A stretch of DNA of 64,000 nt. Source: an uncultured Aquimarina sp. (GTDB taxonomy: Bacteria > Bacteroidota > Bacteroidia > Flavobacteriales > Flavobacteriaceae). Positions within the stretch are counted from its first letter, which is position 1. Every line of letters begins with the position of its first letter. Position numbers and translations under genes: made by a program. Location of the stretch: assembly GCA_947492105.1 (NCBI GenBank), contig CANLMN010000015.1, forward strand, positions 1-64,000, in the 5' to 3' direction. Under the pieces are notes generated by a model. It saw nothing but the letters and a program-made list of their open reading frames with translations, ran no database searches and had not been told where the DNA came from. This document shows positions 27,230-35,332 of this stretch, one piece after another.

Positions 27230-28786
27230 ATGAAAAAAATAATTATTAGTGGTTTGTGCGCAATTACCATAGGATTCTTTTCTTGCACAAAAGATCTTGA
27301 TACCGAACCTGTAGTAGAAAGATCACTATCTCGTCTATTAGAAGAAAATCCACAAGCCATACAAAGTATTATAGCAAAACTATATGCAGGACTATCCGTA
27401 CATGGTCAAGGGATTCCTGGATCAACCGACCAGATCCCTGATATTCTAGGTGATGATCCCGGAGAAACGGTCTACCTCAGAGCCCTCTGGAATATGCAAG
27501 AAATGACCAGTGATATTGTAAAAAATGGTTGGGGAGATGGTGGATTGGCTCCATTAACTACCACGCAAGGTTGGACAGCTACCAATAAATTTTTTGGATA
27601 CATTTACAACCGTATTTTCTTTCAGATATCACAGGTTAATAATTTGATTCTAGAACTTGATAAAGTTACTGTTCCAAACGAAGCTGTATATATAGCCGAA
27701 GCTCGATTTTTGAGAGCATTGTCTTATTATCATGTCATGGATCTATTTGGCGCAGTACCTATTATCACCGAAAATGAAGGAATTGGTAGTGGTGCACAAG
27801 CTCCGGCGACGAGATCAGCAATTTTTGCATATGTCGAAAGTGAATTAAAAGAATTAGAAAACCTTATTCCCGAAGATTTGGGATACGGTAGAGCCAATAA
27901 AGCTTCTGTGCAAATGATACTTGCCAAAATATATCTAAATGCAGAAGTCTATACTGGTACAGAAAGATATGCAGACGCACTAAAATACAGCAAGAAAGTG
28001 ATTGATAATTCTAATTTTTCTCTTGACGAAAATTACCAATCCATCTTCCAAGCGGATAATTTTAGATCAAAGGAAATCATTTTTCCTTTGATCGCTGACA
28101 AAGCCAACACCCAATCCTTTGGTAATGCTACTTATCTAATTAACGGAAGCTCTAGTACAGATACGATGCCGATAGAAGAGTTTGGCTCACAAAACGGATG
28201 GACTGGTCACCGCTGTACCAAAGCCATCTATGGTTTATTTGGTAGTTTGGATACCACCAATGACAGCCGTGCTATTTTTTGGACAGAGGGACATGAATTC
28301 GAAATGAACAGCATTGGAAAATGGACCGATGGATACCCAACAACCAAATTTCGAAATACACGTGCCGACGGTGTTAGAAATCTGACAAATTTCACAGATA
28401 CAGATTTTCCATTATTTCGCTTAGCTGATGCCTATTTGATGTATGCAGAAGCACATCTCAAAAGTATGCAAGGGGATCCCGGATTAGCCGTAGATTACGT
28501 CAATAGACTCCAAGAACGTGCCTTCGGAAACTCTTCTAACAATATAACCATAAATGATCTAACCTTAGATTTTGTTATCGACGAGCGTGCAAGAGAACTC
28601 TACTATGAAGGTCATAGGAGACAAGATCTCATTCGTTTTAATCGATTTACTGGAGGTACCTATTTATGGCCTTGGAAAGGTGGCACAGTAGAAGGAACAA
28701 GTATTCCGGCACATTACAATTTGTTTCCAAAACCATTGGAAGCACTCCAGGCCAATCCAAAACTCCAACAAAATCCAGGATACTAA
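27230..28786 (+). CDS. susD: SusD/RagB-type surface glycan-binding lipoprotein
   Basis: Binds oligosaccharides at the cell surface and closes over SusC. The 518-residue protein has lipobox FFSC (Cys19), the tetratricopeptide-like helical core typical of SusD (AEARFLRALSYYHVMDLFGAVPI at about 155-180 is the usual signature; also KASVQMILAKIYLNAEVY) and the C-terminal RPQD-like segment DERARELYYEGHRRQDLIRFNRF with a final NPKLQQNPGY. Spacing of 11 bp from susC and the same strand show an operon. Ligand is inferred to be starch-type glucan. Confidence 0.95.
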   Translation: MKKIIISGLCAITIGFFSCTKDLDTEPVVERSLSRLLEENPQAIQSIIAKLYAGLSVHGQGIPGSTDQIPDILGDDPGETVYLRALWNMQEMTSDIVKNGWGDGGLAPLTTTQGWTATNKFFGYIYNRIFFQISQVNNLILELDKVTVPNEAVYIAEARFLRALSYYHVMDLFGAVPIITENEGIGSGAQAPATRSAIFAYVESELKELENLIPEDLGYGRANKASVQMILAKIYLNAEVYTGTERYADALKYSKKVIDNSNFSLDENYQSIFQADNFRSKEIIFPLIADKANTQSFGNATYLINGSSSTDTMPIEEFGSQNGWTGHRCTKAIYGLFGSLDTTNDSRAIFWTEGHEFEMNSIGKWTDGYPTTKFRNTRADGVRNLTNFTDTDFPLFRLADAYLMYAEAHLKSMQGDPGLAVDYVNRLQERAFGNSSNNITINDLTLDFVIDERARELYYEGHRRQDLIRFNRFTGGTYLWPWKGGTVEGTSIPAHYNLFPKPLEALQANPKLQQNPGY

Positions 28787-28812
28787 TTCATAACTCAAAT
28801 AAAACTTCAAAA

Positions 28813-29916
28813 ATGAAACATATATATAATATAACTCTCGCACTTTTTTCATTGATTGCTTTAGGGTCTTGCGAAAAGAAAGATGACAAAGTAATTGCAC
28901 AAGGCATAGAAGCCCCGACTTTAGTTTCTCCCAACGCAACCCTAACACTAAAACCGGAAGCTGACGCAATCCCTGCACTTACTATGGTTTGGGATCATGG
29001 AGATTATGATGTAAATACACCTATTAATTACACAATAGAGGTTGATAATTTGGGCAATGAATTTGCAGAGGCTTTGGAGATAGGTACTACATCAGAACGG
29101 TTTTACACTTGGACGGTAAAAGATTTGAATACGATAGCACTTGGCAAAGATTTAGAAGCTGGCACTGAAGGAGCACTAGAAGTACGCATAAAGTCTGTTC
29201 TTGGAAGCGAAGGTTTTGATGAAATGATTTCTAATATTGGAATTTTAACCATCACCCCTTATGAAGCCGTTGTAACACCTGTTGGAGGGCCAAAATTCTT
29301 TATGGTTGGAAATTTTCAAAAATATTATGATGCAGCCGAATGGACCCCTACAGAGGCTATTCGCATGAGTCACATCGGTTCTTCTGATGAGGAATTAATC
29401 TTTGAGGCTTTTGTCAAACTTAATGAAGGAGATGGTTTCAAATTTATCAATGATGCATTAGACTGGGGAGATTTGACATCCAATATCGGTACAATAGGAG
29501 GTGCTCAAGATGGAAAATTAGAAAACTCTGGTGGTAGTTCAGACATCAAAGCTCCAGAAACTGGTTTATTCTATGTAAAAGTGGATATCACAAACCTAAC
29601 CTATCAATTAGTGAAAATGGATTGGGGAATCATCGGTGATGCTACCCCAAATGGATGGGATGGTGAAACAGCTATGGAATACGATTTTGACAACAACAAA
29701 TTCACCTTGTCTACAAACTTAGTTTCTGGTGAACTAAAATTCAGAAGTCAGAATGCTAGTAACATAATTTTTGGAGAAGATTGGAAATTTAATGTTGGCG
29801 CAGGTGACCCTGTTGCTGCGGATATTAATGATTCTAATTTTACGGTAACAGCAGGAAGTGCAACCTTAGAACTATCTTTTGATTTTTTCGGAAATGCAAT
29901 TATATCAGGAATTTAA
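28813..29916 (+). CDS. SusE/SusF-like surface glycan-binding lipoprotein
   Basis: A 367-residue lipoprotein (start at the ATG at 28813; lipobox ALGSC, Cys20). It shows a SusE-type N-terminal Ig-like region (APTLVSPNATLTLKPEADA, VWDHGDYD, INYTIEVD) followed by two starch-binding-like beta domains beginning at KFFMVGNFQKYYDAAEW and at GIIGDATPNGWDGETAM, each with aromatic residues suited to glucan stacking. The gene follows susD by 26 bp and precedes the amylase, the order seen in flavobacterial maltose loci. It probably holds starch at the surface and has no catalytic motif. Confidence 0.88.
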   Translation: MKHIYNITLALFSLIALGSCEKKDDKVIAQGIEAPTLVSPNATLTLKPEADAIPALTMVWDHGDYDVNTPINYTIEVDNLGNEFAEALEIGTTSERFYTWTVKDLNTIALGKDLEAGTEGALEVRIKSVLGSEGFDEMISNIGILTITPYEAVVTPVGGPKFFMVGNFQKYYDAAEWTPTEAIRMSHIGSSDEELIFEAFVKLNEGDGFKFINDALDWGDLTSNIGTIGGAQDGKLENSGGSSDIKAPETGLFYVKVDITNLTYQLVKMDWGIIGDATPNGWDGETAMEYDFDNNKFTLSTNLVSGELKFRSQNASNIIFGEDWKFNVGAGDPVAADINDSNFTVTAGSATLELSFDFFGNAIISGI

Positions 29917-29932
29917 ATAACCAAAAAACATT

Positions 29933-29975
29933 AAAAAGTCAGATAACTGATTACAATCAGTCATTTGGCTTTTTA
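29933..29975 (+). terminator. Intercistronic hairpin, possible attenuator
   Basis: AAAAAGTCAGATAACTGATT pairs with AATCAGTCATTTGGCTTTTT across a tiny loop, at 16 of 20 positions plus possible G-U pairs, ending in a T-run. It lies between the SusE-like gene and the amylase ATG at 29995, so it could lower amylase expression relative to susCDE or protect the upstream mRNA end. Confidence 0.55.
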
Positions 29976-29994
29976 TACTAACATCGATAATGAA

Positions 29995-31440
29995 ATGGTA
30001 ATTATACATCAAAGGATTATTAAAACTTTGGCACTAGCAGTACTACTAGCTATATCTATATGGAGTTGCACAAAAGAGGACCCCCCATTGGCTACTACAC
30101 CTCGAGCCTCTACTAGTGCATTAGAAATCGAACTTTCTACCTTGGACAATGCAACTAGAGCCATGATGCAAGGTTTTTACTGGGATGTAGAACCAAAAGG
30201 AGAATGGTACAATAAGATTCGTACCAAATTAGAGGACTGGAAGACTACCGGTATCGACCGCATTTGGTTACCTGCACCAGGCAAAGGACAATCAGGATTT
30301 AATTCAATGGGATATGATCCTGCAGATTACTTTGACCTAGGCGAGTTTGACCAACACGGTACTGTAGAAACACGATTTGGATCACGTGCAGAATTGGAAG
30401 CACTTATAGACAAGGCTCATGATTTGGATCTAGAAGTTATAGCTGACATTGTAATTGGACATAATTCTGGAGGCGGTAGACAGGTTAATCCTTTTAGAAA
30501 TGGCGAAGAAGTTTTTAGTCTCTTCAATGAAGCCAATGGAAATGCCTCGGGCAAATTCAATCGTACGAACGCACATTTTCATCCAAATGATATTCATGAT
30601 AAAGATGCGGGGCAAGATTTTTTTCCAGAAACAGACTTGTGCCATGATCAGCCCTATGTAAGAGAATGGCTTTGGGAAGATGAAACCAAATCTGTTGCGC
30701 ATTTTTATAGCAAAGTAATCGGTTTTGATGGATGGCGTTTTGACTATGTCAAAAGTTTTGACCCCAATGTTGTAAAATCATGGAATGCAAAAACACCGGG
30801 ACTATTCTCGGTCGGAGAGAATTTTGATGGTAATAACGATGTGCTCAAAACATGGGTAGAAGCCTCTGGCTCCGCTGCCTTTGATTTTGCTTGTTTCTAT
30901 AAATTAGACGAAGCATTGGATCGGCATCAAGATTTGACTCTTCTAGGAAGTGACATGTTGCACAAAACCAATCCCGACAAGGCTGTAACCTTTGTCGCCA
31001 ATCATGATACCGAAAAAGACAAAAATCCGGATAACCGTATTAGTGCGGCAAACAAATTGTTGGCCTATGCTTATATATTAACACATGATGGTTACCCTAC
31101 CCTCTTTTATAGTGATTATGAAAATTCTACTTTCAAACCAAAATTACAAACATTGGTCAAAATTCATAACTCTCTAGCCAAGGGGAGTATCGAGATCCTG
31201 GAAATTAACCCAACAGAATATATCATGAAAAGAGCTGGAGAAGGAACTAATCCAGGTCTTATCCTTTATATGAATATTAGTAATAATGCCACACAACGTT
31301 TAATTAATACCAATTGGAATACCAAAACATTAGTAGATTACGCTAGGAACTCCAAACGCATCCTGACAACTAATGCCGATGGCAATGTAACCATACATGC
31401 TCCTGCAAAAAGTTTTTCTATTTGGTCCACTACCAAATAA
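29995..31440 (+). CDS. GH13 alpha-amylase lipoprotein, archaeal-type (GH13_7-like)
   Basis: Endo-acting alpha-amylase for starch, anchored by a lipobox (IWSC, Cys25). I use the ATG at 29995 (481 residues) because the frame upstream opens only with TTG. The barrel starts MMQGFYWDVEPKGEWY and continues WLPAPGKGQSGFNSMGYDPADYF-like and QHGTVETRFGSRAEL, a pattern I recognise from Pyrococcus/Thermococcus amylases (subfamily GH13_7). Triad: Asp250 in GWRFDYVKSF, Glu275 in FSVGENFDG, His337-Asp338 in VANHDTEKDK. Region I reads DIVIGHNSGG, where INH is more usual. An A element starts directly after its TAA stop. Fourth gene of the susC operon, but behind a hairpin. Confidence 0.92.
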   Translation: MVIIHQRIIKTLALAVLLAISIWSCTKEDPPLATTPRASTSALEIELSTLDNATRAMMQGFYWDVEPKGEWYNKIRTKLEDWKTTGIDRIWLPAPGKGQSGFNSMGYDPADYFDLGEFDQHGTVETRFGSRAELEALIDKAHDLDLEVIADIVIGHNSGGGRQVNPFRNGEEVFSLFNEANGNASGKFNRTNAHFHPNDIHDKDAGQDFFPETDLCHDQPYVREWLWEDETKSVAHFYSKVIGFDGWRFDYVKSFDPNVVKSWNAKTPGLFSVGENFDGNNDVLKTWVEASGSAAFDFACFYKLDEALDRHQDLTLLGSDMLHKTNPDKAVTFVANHDTEKDKNPDNRISAANKLLAYAYILTHDGYPTLFYSDYENSTFKPKLQTLVKIHNSLAKGSIEILEINPTEYIMKRAGEGTNPGLILYMNISNNATQRLINTNWNTKTLVDYARNSKRILTTNADGNVTIHAPAKSFSIWSTTK

Positions 31441-31521
31441 TACCATTTAAAAAATAATTAAAAGCCAATAATTAGCTTTCTTTTCTACTATTCTGGCCTA
31501 CTAATTACATTTTAACTGGTA
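31441..31521 (+). repeat. Element A, internally deleted copy fused to the amylase stop
   Basis: Begins TACCATTTAAAAAATAATTA on the first base after the TAA stop of the amylase gene and ends ACATTTTAACTGGTA. The central half of the element is missing. Confidence 0.8.
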
Positions 31522-31524
31522 GAA

Positions 31525-31599
31525 TACCATTTATCCTTTGAATTTACTTGGATGAAATTTTCTTTTTGTGTTTCCGATAAATTCCAACAACAAATGGTA
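31525..31599 (+). repeat. Intergenic element C, internally deleted copy
   Basis: Has both ends (TACCATTTATCCTTTGAATT and CCAACAACAAATGGTA) but lacks the middle. It lies 3 bases after the A copy above. Confidence 0.75.
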
Positions 31600-31632
31600 T
31601 AAATTCGACAGTTTGCTGCATTTATTTTAAAT

Positions 31633-31670
31633 AAAAAAAGAGCGTCTCAAAGGAATTCGCTCTTTTTTTT
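31633..31670. terminator. Bidirectional terminator
   Basis: AAAAAAAGAGCG and CGCTCTTTTTTT form an A/T-flanked stem with a 13-base loop between convergent genes, so it can serve both strands. Confidence 0.85.
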
Positions 31671-31702
31671 ATCATATGATACACAAAGTAGAAATGTCAA
31701 AA

Positions 31703-32173
31703 TTATCCAACAAGTTTGTCAAAATATTCAAACAAGTTTCCTTTGGTAATCTGAGCACCTTGTTTAATTAATTGAAATTTATCCAAATTCTTATCTTCAC
31801 CATACTCTTTATTGGCTTGAAATATATTGACACTATCATCCAATAAATTATCACGTAACCATTCGTAGCCCTCATTGGTCGTTAGATCAATCCCTTCGGA
31901 CGCTACTTTTAACGCTATTAGTTGCATTTTTTCTTCTTTCAAATGAAAAAGGTGTATTTGATCAGGAGAAAAATGTTCTAGGTATACCACTTTATTCAAA
32001 ACACCCTCCCACACAAGATCGCTAAATACATCCAACTCCTCCTCTGCTACGTCCGGCTGGTTTTGTTTTATACGATCCCATTCTTTGGCAGTAATAGATT
32101 GTGTAGCCAAGAAATTGATAAATTCTTGATGCATTTCTTCAAATTGTTCTTTTGTCAGTCTACTATATTTCAT
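31703..32173 (-). CDS. Conserved hypothetical protein, possibly DUF6495
   Basis: A 156-residue soluble, acidic protein without signal peptide or membrane segment. It is mostly helical and charged (LTKEQFEEMHQEFINFL, QPDVAEEELDVFSDLVWE, LLDDSVNIFQANKEYG). It resembles a Bacteroidota-restricted family that I recall as DUF6495, with a recurring WDRIKxxxP-type segment; no catalytic residues are evident. It lies between the maltose locus and the ribosomal protein operon with its own terminator side. Function unknown. Confidence 0.75.
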   Translation of the reverse strand: MKYSRLTKEQFEEMHQEFINFLATQSITAKEWDRIKQNQPDVAEEELDVFSDLVWEGVLNKVVYLEHFSPDQIHLFHLKEEKMQLIALKVASEGIDLTTNEGYEWLRDNLLDDSVNIFQANKEYGEDKNLDKFQLIKQGAQITKGNLFEYFDKLVG

Positions 32174-32254
32174 CTGTTTATTTCGTATTAAATGCGAAGA
32201 GGAATTTGTTTGTTAATGTCCAATGTATCTATCCGCAGCAACGCTAAGTTATCC

Positions 32255-32419
32255 CCTAAATAAGACCTACTATATCGCCTATAGTTTTGTTCTTTTTCTA
32301 TCTAAACGCCCTTGCTTTTTAATATTGTATTACTAAAGCTATGCAGTACAATTGCGGTATTTTTTTATAAAAAATAACATGACTATTAATAGGACAGCAT
32401 ACACAAAAATTGGTGTTGT
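32255..32419 (+). repeat. Intergenic element B, degraded copy
   Basis: The TTTTGTTCTTTTTCTATCTA block, the core AAAGCTATGCAGTACAATTG and the TTTTTTTATAAAAAATAACA block are recognisable; the ends are worn. It runs straight into the A copy at 32420. Confidence 0.65.
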
Positions 32420-32579
32420 ACCATTTAAAAAATAATTATAGGCCGATAATTAGCTTCTTTTTCTACTATTTTTTCGCTAAAAAATTAAACTGTAGTCACT
32501 GCTATGTTTCAATTTTATAGTTCAAACTAGCCAAAAACAGTTCAATTATTTTGGCTCACACCTACATTTTAATTGGCAT
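32420..32579 (+). repeat. Intergenic element A, full-length copy
   Basis: From TACCATTTAAAAAATAATTA to ACATTTTAATTGGCAT, with inner arms CTACTATTTTTTCGCTA and TAGCCAAAAACAG. It follows a B copy directly. Confidence 0.85.
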
Positions 32580-32633
32580 TAATTATAAACAAACCTCCTT
32601 ATATCTATGGATTTTTATAAGATAAAACGAAAA

Positions 32634-32665
32634 AAAACCGTTTTCCTAAATAGGAAAACGGTTTT
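32634..32665 (-). terminator. Terminator of the rpsF-rpsR-rplI operon
   Basis: A perfect 14-bp stem (AAAACCGTTTTCCT with its complement) and a 4-base loop, followed on the minus strand by a T-run, 25 bp after rplI. Confidence 0.92.
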
Positions 32666-32689
32666 GATATACTTAAATCGTTTTGAGTA

Positions 32690-33142
32690 TTATGCCTTTT
32701 GCGCAATGATTTCAAAAGCAGCATTTGCAACTACTTCTCTATGAAATCTTACAGTAGCTTCATACTGTCCAAGACGTTTGATTGTACCTCCTGGTACAGT
32801 TACAAACTTCTTTTCTATCTTGATACCTTCTTTTGCCAATGCTTCTACAACATCTGCATTAGAAATAGATCCAAATAATTTATCTCCTGCTCCAGATTTA
32901 GCGCCAATCTTAATTTCTAATCCATTAAGTTTGCTTGCTATTTGCTGAGCATCTTCTATCTGTTTCTTTTCTTTGAAAGCACGTTGTTTCAAGTTTTCTG
33001 CAAGTACTTTTTTTGCAGCAACAGTAGCCAATACAGCTTTACCTTGAGGGATCAAAAAATTACGTCCGTAACCATTCTTTACCGCTACAACATCGTCAAC
33101 GAATCCTAGATTCTCAACGTCTTGTTTTAATATTAGTTCCAT
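32690..33142 (-). CDS. rplI: 50S ribosomal protein L9
   Basis: Binds 23S rRNA near the L1 stalk and bridges to neighbouring ribosomes. The 150-residue length is standard. The N-terminal domain shows MELILKQDVENLGFVDDVVAVKNGYGRNFLIP, with the conserved GYGRNFLIP block (about 24-32); a charged connecting helix (about 45-75) leads to the C-terminal RNA-binding domain with GDKLFGSISNADV. Last gene of the S6-S18-L9 operon and followed by a strong terminator. Confidence 0.97.
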   Translation of the reverse strand: MELILKQDVENLGFVDDVVAVKNGYGRNFLIPQGKAVLATVAAKKVLAENLKQRAFKEKKQIEDAQQIASKLNGLEIKIGAKSGAGDKLFGSISNADVVEALAKEGIKIEKKFVTVPGGTIKRLGQYEATVRFHREVVANAAFEIIAQKA

Positions 33143-33157
33143 TGTTTACGTTCTTTT

Positions 33158-33454
33158 TTATTTTAATAAATCACCTACATAAGGTAATAATGCCAAGTGA
33201 CGACCTCTTTTAACTGCAACGCTTACTTTACGTTGGAATTTCAAAGAAGTTCCAGTCAATCTTCTTGGTAAAATCTTTCCTTGTTCATTCAAAAATCCTA
33301 ATAAAAAGTCTGCATCCTTATAATCTACATACTTGATACCTGATTTCTTGAAACGACAATATTTTTTAGCCTTATTCGTATCAATATTAAGAGGAGTAAG
33401 ATATCTGATCTCTCCGTCTTTTTTTCCTTTTGCTTGTTGTTCTATTGAAGACAT
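33158..33454 (-). CDS. rpsR: 30S ribosomal protein S18
   Basis: Binds 16S rRNA as a heterodimer with S6 on the platform. The 98-residue protein carries the conserved [15 protein letters not shown] and the [20 protein letters not shown] block near the C-terminus. It is 3 bp after rpsF and 15 bp before rplI. The N-terminal 20 residues are a lineage-typical charged extension. Confidence 0.97.
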   Translation of the reverse strand: MSSIEQQAKGKKDGEIRYLTPLNIDTNKAKKYCRFKKSGIKYVDYKDADFLLGFLNEQGKILPRRLTGTSLKFQRKVSVAVKRGRHLALLPYVGDLLK

Positions 33455-33457
33455 AAT

Positions 33458-33802
33458 TTACGCTTTAGCTTTTTGTTTATCCCTAGCTCTTCTTCTCTCT
33501 GCCCATGAAATAGCATGTTTATCTAGACTAACAGTCAGATATCTCATAACACGTTCATCTCTACGGAATTCAACTTCTAATGTGTTGATCACTTCTCCTG
33601 GTACAGTAAACTCAAATAGGTGATAAAATCCACTCTTTTTGTGCTGGATAGCATAAGCTAATTTCTTAAGCCCCCAGTCTTCTTTGGCGATCATTTTGGC
33701 TCCGTTAGAAACAAGAATATCTTCGTATTTCTTAACTGTCTCCTTTATCTGCTCATCAGATAAAACGGGATTCAAAATGAAAACAGTTTCATAATGGTTC
33801 AT
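33458..33802 (-). CDS. rpsF: 30S ribosomal protein S6
   Basis: Partner of S18 on the 30S platform, 114 residues. Begins MNHYETVFILNPVLSDEQI and contains EDWGLKKLAYAIQHKKSGFYHLFEF, both standard for S6. It ends in a basic Lys/Arg/Ala tail. First gene of the operon; a well-formed Bacteroidota promoter lies upstream. Known S6:S18 autoregulatory RNA structures exist in some phyla; I cannot confirm one here. Confidence 0.97.
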   Translation of the reverse strand: MNHYETVFILNPVLSDEQIKETVKKYEDILVSNGAKMIAKEDWGLKKLAYAIQHKKSGFYHLFEFTVPGEVINTLEVEFRRDERVMRYLTVSLDKHAISWAERRRARDKQKAKA

Positions 33803-33833
33803 AAAATTTGTTTTAAAAAAATTAAATCGAGTG

Positions 33834-33863
33834 CAAAAGTACTGTTTTATTAGAATATACCAA
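33834..33863 (-). promoter_or_regulatory. Promoter of the rpsF operon
   Basis: On the minus strand TTGG is followed after 18 bases by TACTTTTG, an exact TAnnTTTG -7 box. It lies about 32 bases before the rpsF start. This fits the Bacteroidota primary sigma factor pattern. Confidence 0.65.
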
Positions 33864-33928
33864 GTATTAATCCAATAAAAAAAACAAATCGACTAAACAC
33901 AGGTTTTATCGATGTAATTCAATTTTTG

Positions 33929-33960
33929 TTTGTACATTTAACTTATTATACTTAATATTG
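33929..33960 (+). promoter_or_regulatory. Probable promoter of the LytTR regulator gene
   Basis: TTTG (33929-33932), 20-base spacer, TAATATTG (33953-33960), one mismatch to TAnnTTTG. The GTG start follows 20 bases later. Confidence 0.5.
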
Positions 33961-33980
33961 TAGAGAAAAAAAAAATTAAA

Positions 33981-34688
33981 GTGGAGCAACCTTTATTAAA
34001 ATGTGCAGTTGTAGATGATTCTAGATTACAAAGACTTGCGATAGTGAAACTTATCGACAGTCACCCCTCTTTGGAATTACTGGCGGAATGGAACAATGCG
34101 ATAGAAACCAAAAATGGCCTTTTGGACACCAAAGTAGATTTACTCTTTTTGGATATAGAAATGCCAATTTTGACGGGTTTTGATCTTCTAGACGATTTAG
34201 AAGATAAACCAAAAATAATCTTTGTAACAGGAAAAACGAAGTACGCTTTTAAGGCATTTGATTATGATGCCGTCGATTACTTACGTAAACCGTTAAAGCG
34301 CGACAGATTCAACGCTGCGGTCGAAAAAGCAATCAGCGCCATCATAAGTAACAACTCTGGAGGCAATGTAGAAAACGAAGATTTTATTTTTGTAAAAAGT
34401 AACCTCAAAAAACGAAAAATATACTTAAACAATCTTAAGTATGTTGAGGCTCTCGGTGATTATGTAAAACTAATCATGGATAATAGTGAGCCTATTGTAG
34501 TTTTGGCTACAATGAAATCATTTGAAAAACAACTTCCGAGTGAACGTTTTTTACGTATTCACAAATCATACATCGTCAACTTAGACAAAGTGGAGCGCTA
34601 TAATAGTCGTAACATAGAAATTGATGATGAACAAATACCATTGAGTAGACACAAAAAAAACTCTCTTGTAGAGGCATTAAATCGCTAA
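33981..34688 (+). CDS. LytTR-family response regulator
   Basis: Two-component response regulator of 235 residues with a GTG start (no nearby ATG fits the receiver domain). The receiver domain (about 5-120) has the acidic pair Asp12-Asp13, phospho-acceptor Asp58 in LLFLDIEMP, Thr in VTGKTKYA and Lys in YLRKPLK. The LytTR DNA-binding domain (about 130-233) shows IYLNNLKYVEALGDYVKL and FLRIHKSYIVNLDKVERY. No histidine kinase is adjacent, so the partner is unknown. It is divergent from the ribosomal operon. A hairpin terminator follows. Confidence 0.94.
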   Translation: MEQPLLKCAVVDDSRLQRLAIVKLIDSHPSLELLAEWNNAIETKNGLLDTKVDLLFLDIEMPILTGFDLLDDLEDKPKIIFVTGKTKYAFKAFDYDAVDYLRKPLKRDRFNAAVEKAISAIISNNSGGNVENEDFIFVKSNLKKRKIYLNNLKYVEALGDYVKLIMDNSEPIVVLATMKSFEKQLPSERFLRIHKSYIVNLDKVERYNSRNIEIDDEQIPLSRHKKNSLVEALNR

Positions 34689-34727
34689 ATTTTGAGTTTT
34701 GCATAATGCGAAATTTAAAATTCTATA

Positions 34728-34767
34728 AAAAAAACAATCCTGCTCATTTGGAGTGGGATTTTGTTTT
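34728..34767 (+). terminator. Terminator after the LytTR regulator
   Basis: AAAACAATCC-TGCTC and GAGTGGGATTTTGTTTT pair with a short ATTTG loop and one or two mismatches, followed by Ts, 40 bp after the stop. Confidence 0.65.
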
Positions 34768-34825
34768 TCCAACATCTTCTATAAGCGTATCAATCTTTAT
34801 TTAGGTAACAATTTTTTATCCTAAA

Positions 34826-34984
34826 ACCATTTAATAAATAATTACAGGCTAATAATCGGGTTCTTTTTCTACTATTTTTTCGCTAAAAAATTAAATCGTA
34901 GCTAAGGCTATACTTGAATTTTATAGCTCGAACTAGCGAAAAATAGTTTAATTATTTTAGCCTACAATTACATTTTACCTAGTA
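34826..34984 (+). repeat. Intergenic element A, full-length copy
   Basis: ACCATTTAATAAATAATTAC to ACATTTTACCTAGTA with inner arms CTACTATTTTTTCGCTA / TAGCGAAAAATAG and core GTAGCTAAGGCTATAC. Part of the long gap 34689-35750. Confidence 0.85.
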
Positions 34985-35149
34985 TAATTTCGTAAAAATT
35001 AAAGTCTCAAAGGACAATTTGACATCGCATTATCTGTGGAATGATATTTTTGATAACCTCCCCAAACACTCGTAACACTGCTATGAAGTGTAAAAAACCC
35101 TTTATTTAATCAAAAAAACCTTGCTATCACCTCTCAATAAACCTTTTCT

Positions 35150-35193
35150 TTCCGGTTGATCCTGCCATAATCAAAAAAAAAAAAAAAAAAAAA
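35150..35193. other. rRNA-start-like 17-mer followed by a run of 21 A
   Basis: TTCCGGTTGATCCTGCC (35150-35166) is identical to the well-known 5' end of archaeal 16S rRNA, and is followed after ATAATC by an uninterrupted run of 21 adenines (35173-35193). No rRNA gene follows. It lies in gene-free DNA; 34985-35332 shows nothing else recognisable. Confidence 0.5.
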
Positions 35194-35332
35194 TCAAAAC
35201 CGTTCTATTATAAAGTGTCTAGATTTTATAAAATGTTACATTAAAATATGTTAATCTTAAGTTAACACTGTAATTAATACGCCAATAGAAACTATTTCTG
35301 GAACATTGCAGTATCCTATTATTTGGATACAA

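Noticed and set aside
27230-31440. Possible split of the susCDE-amylase set into separate loci
   Set aside because: Short gaps, same strand and the usual gene order support one locus; only the hairpin before the amylase argues for partial uncoupling.
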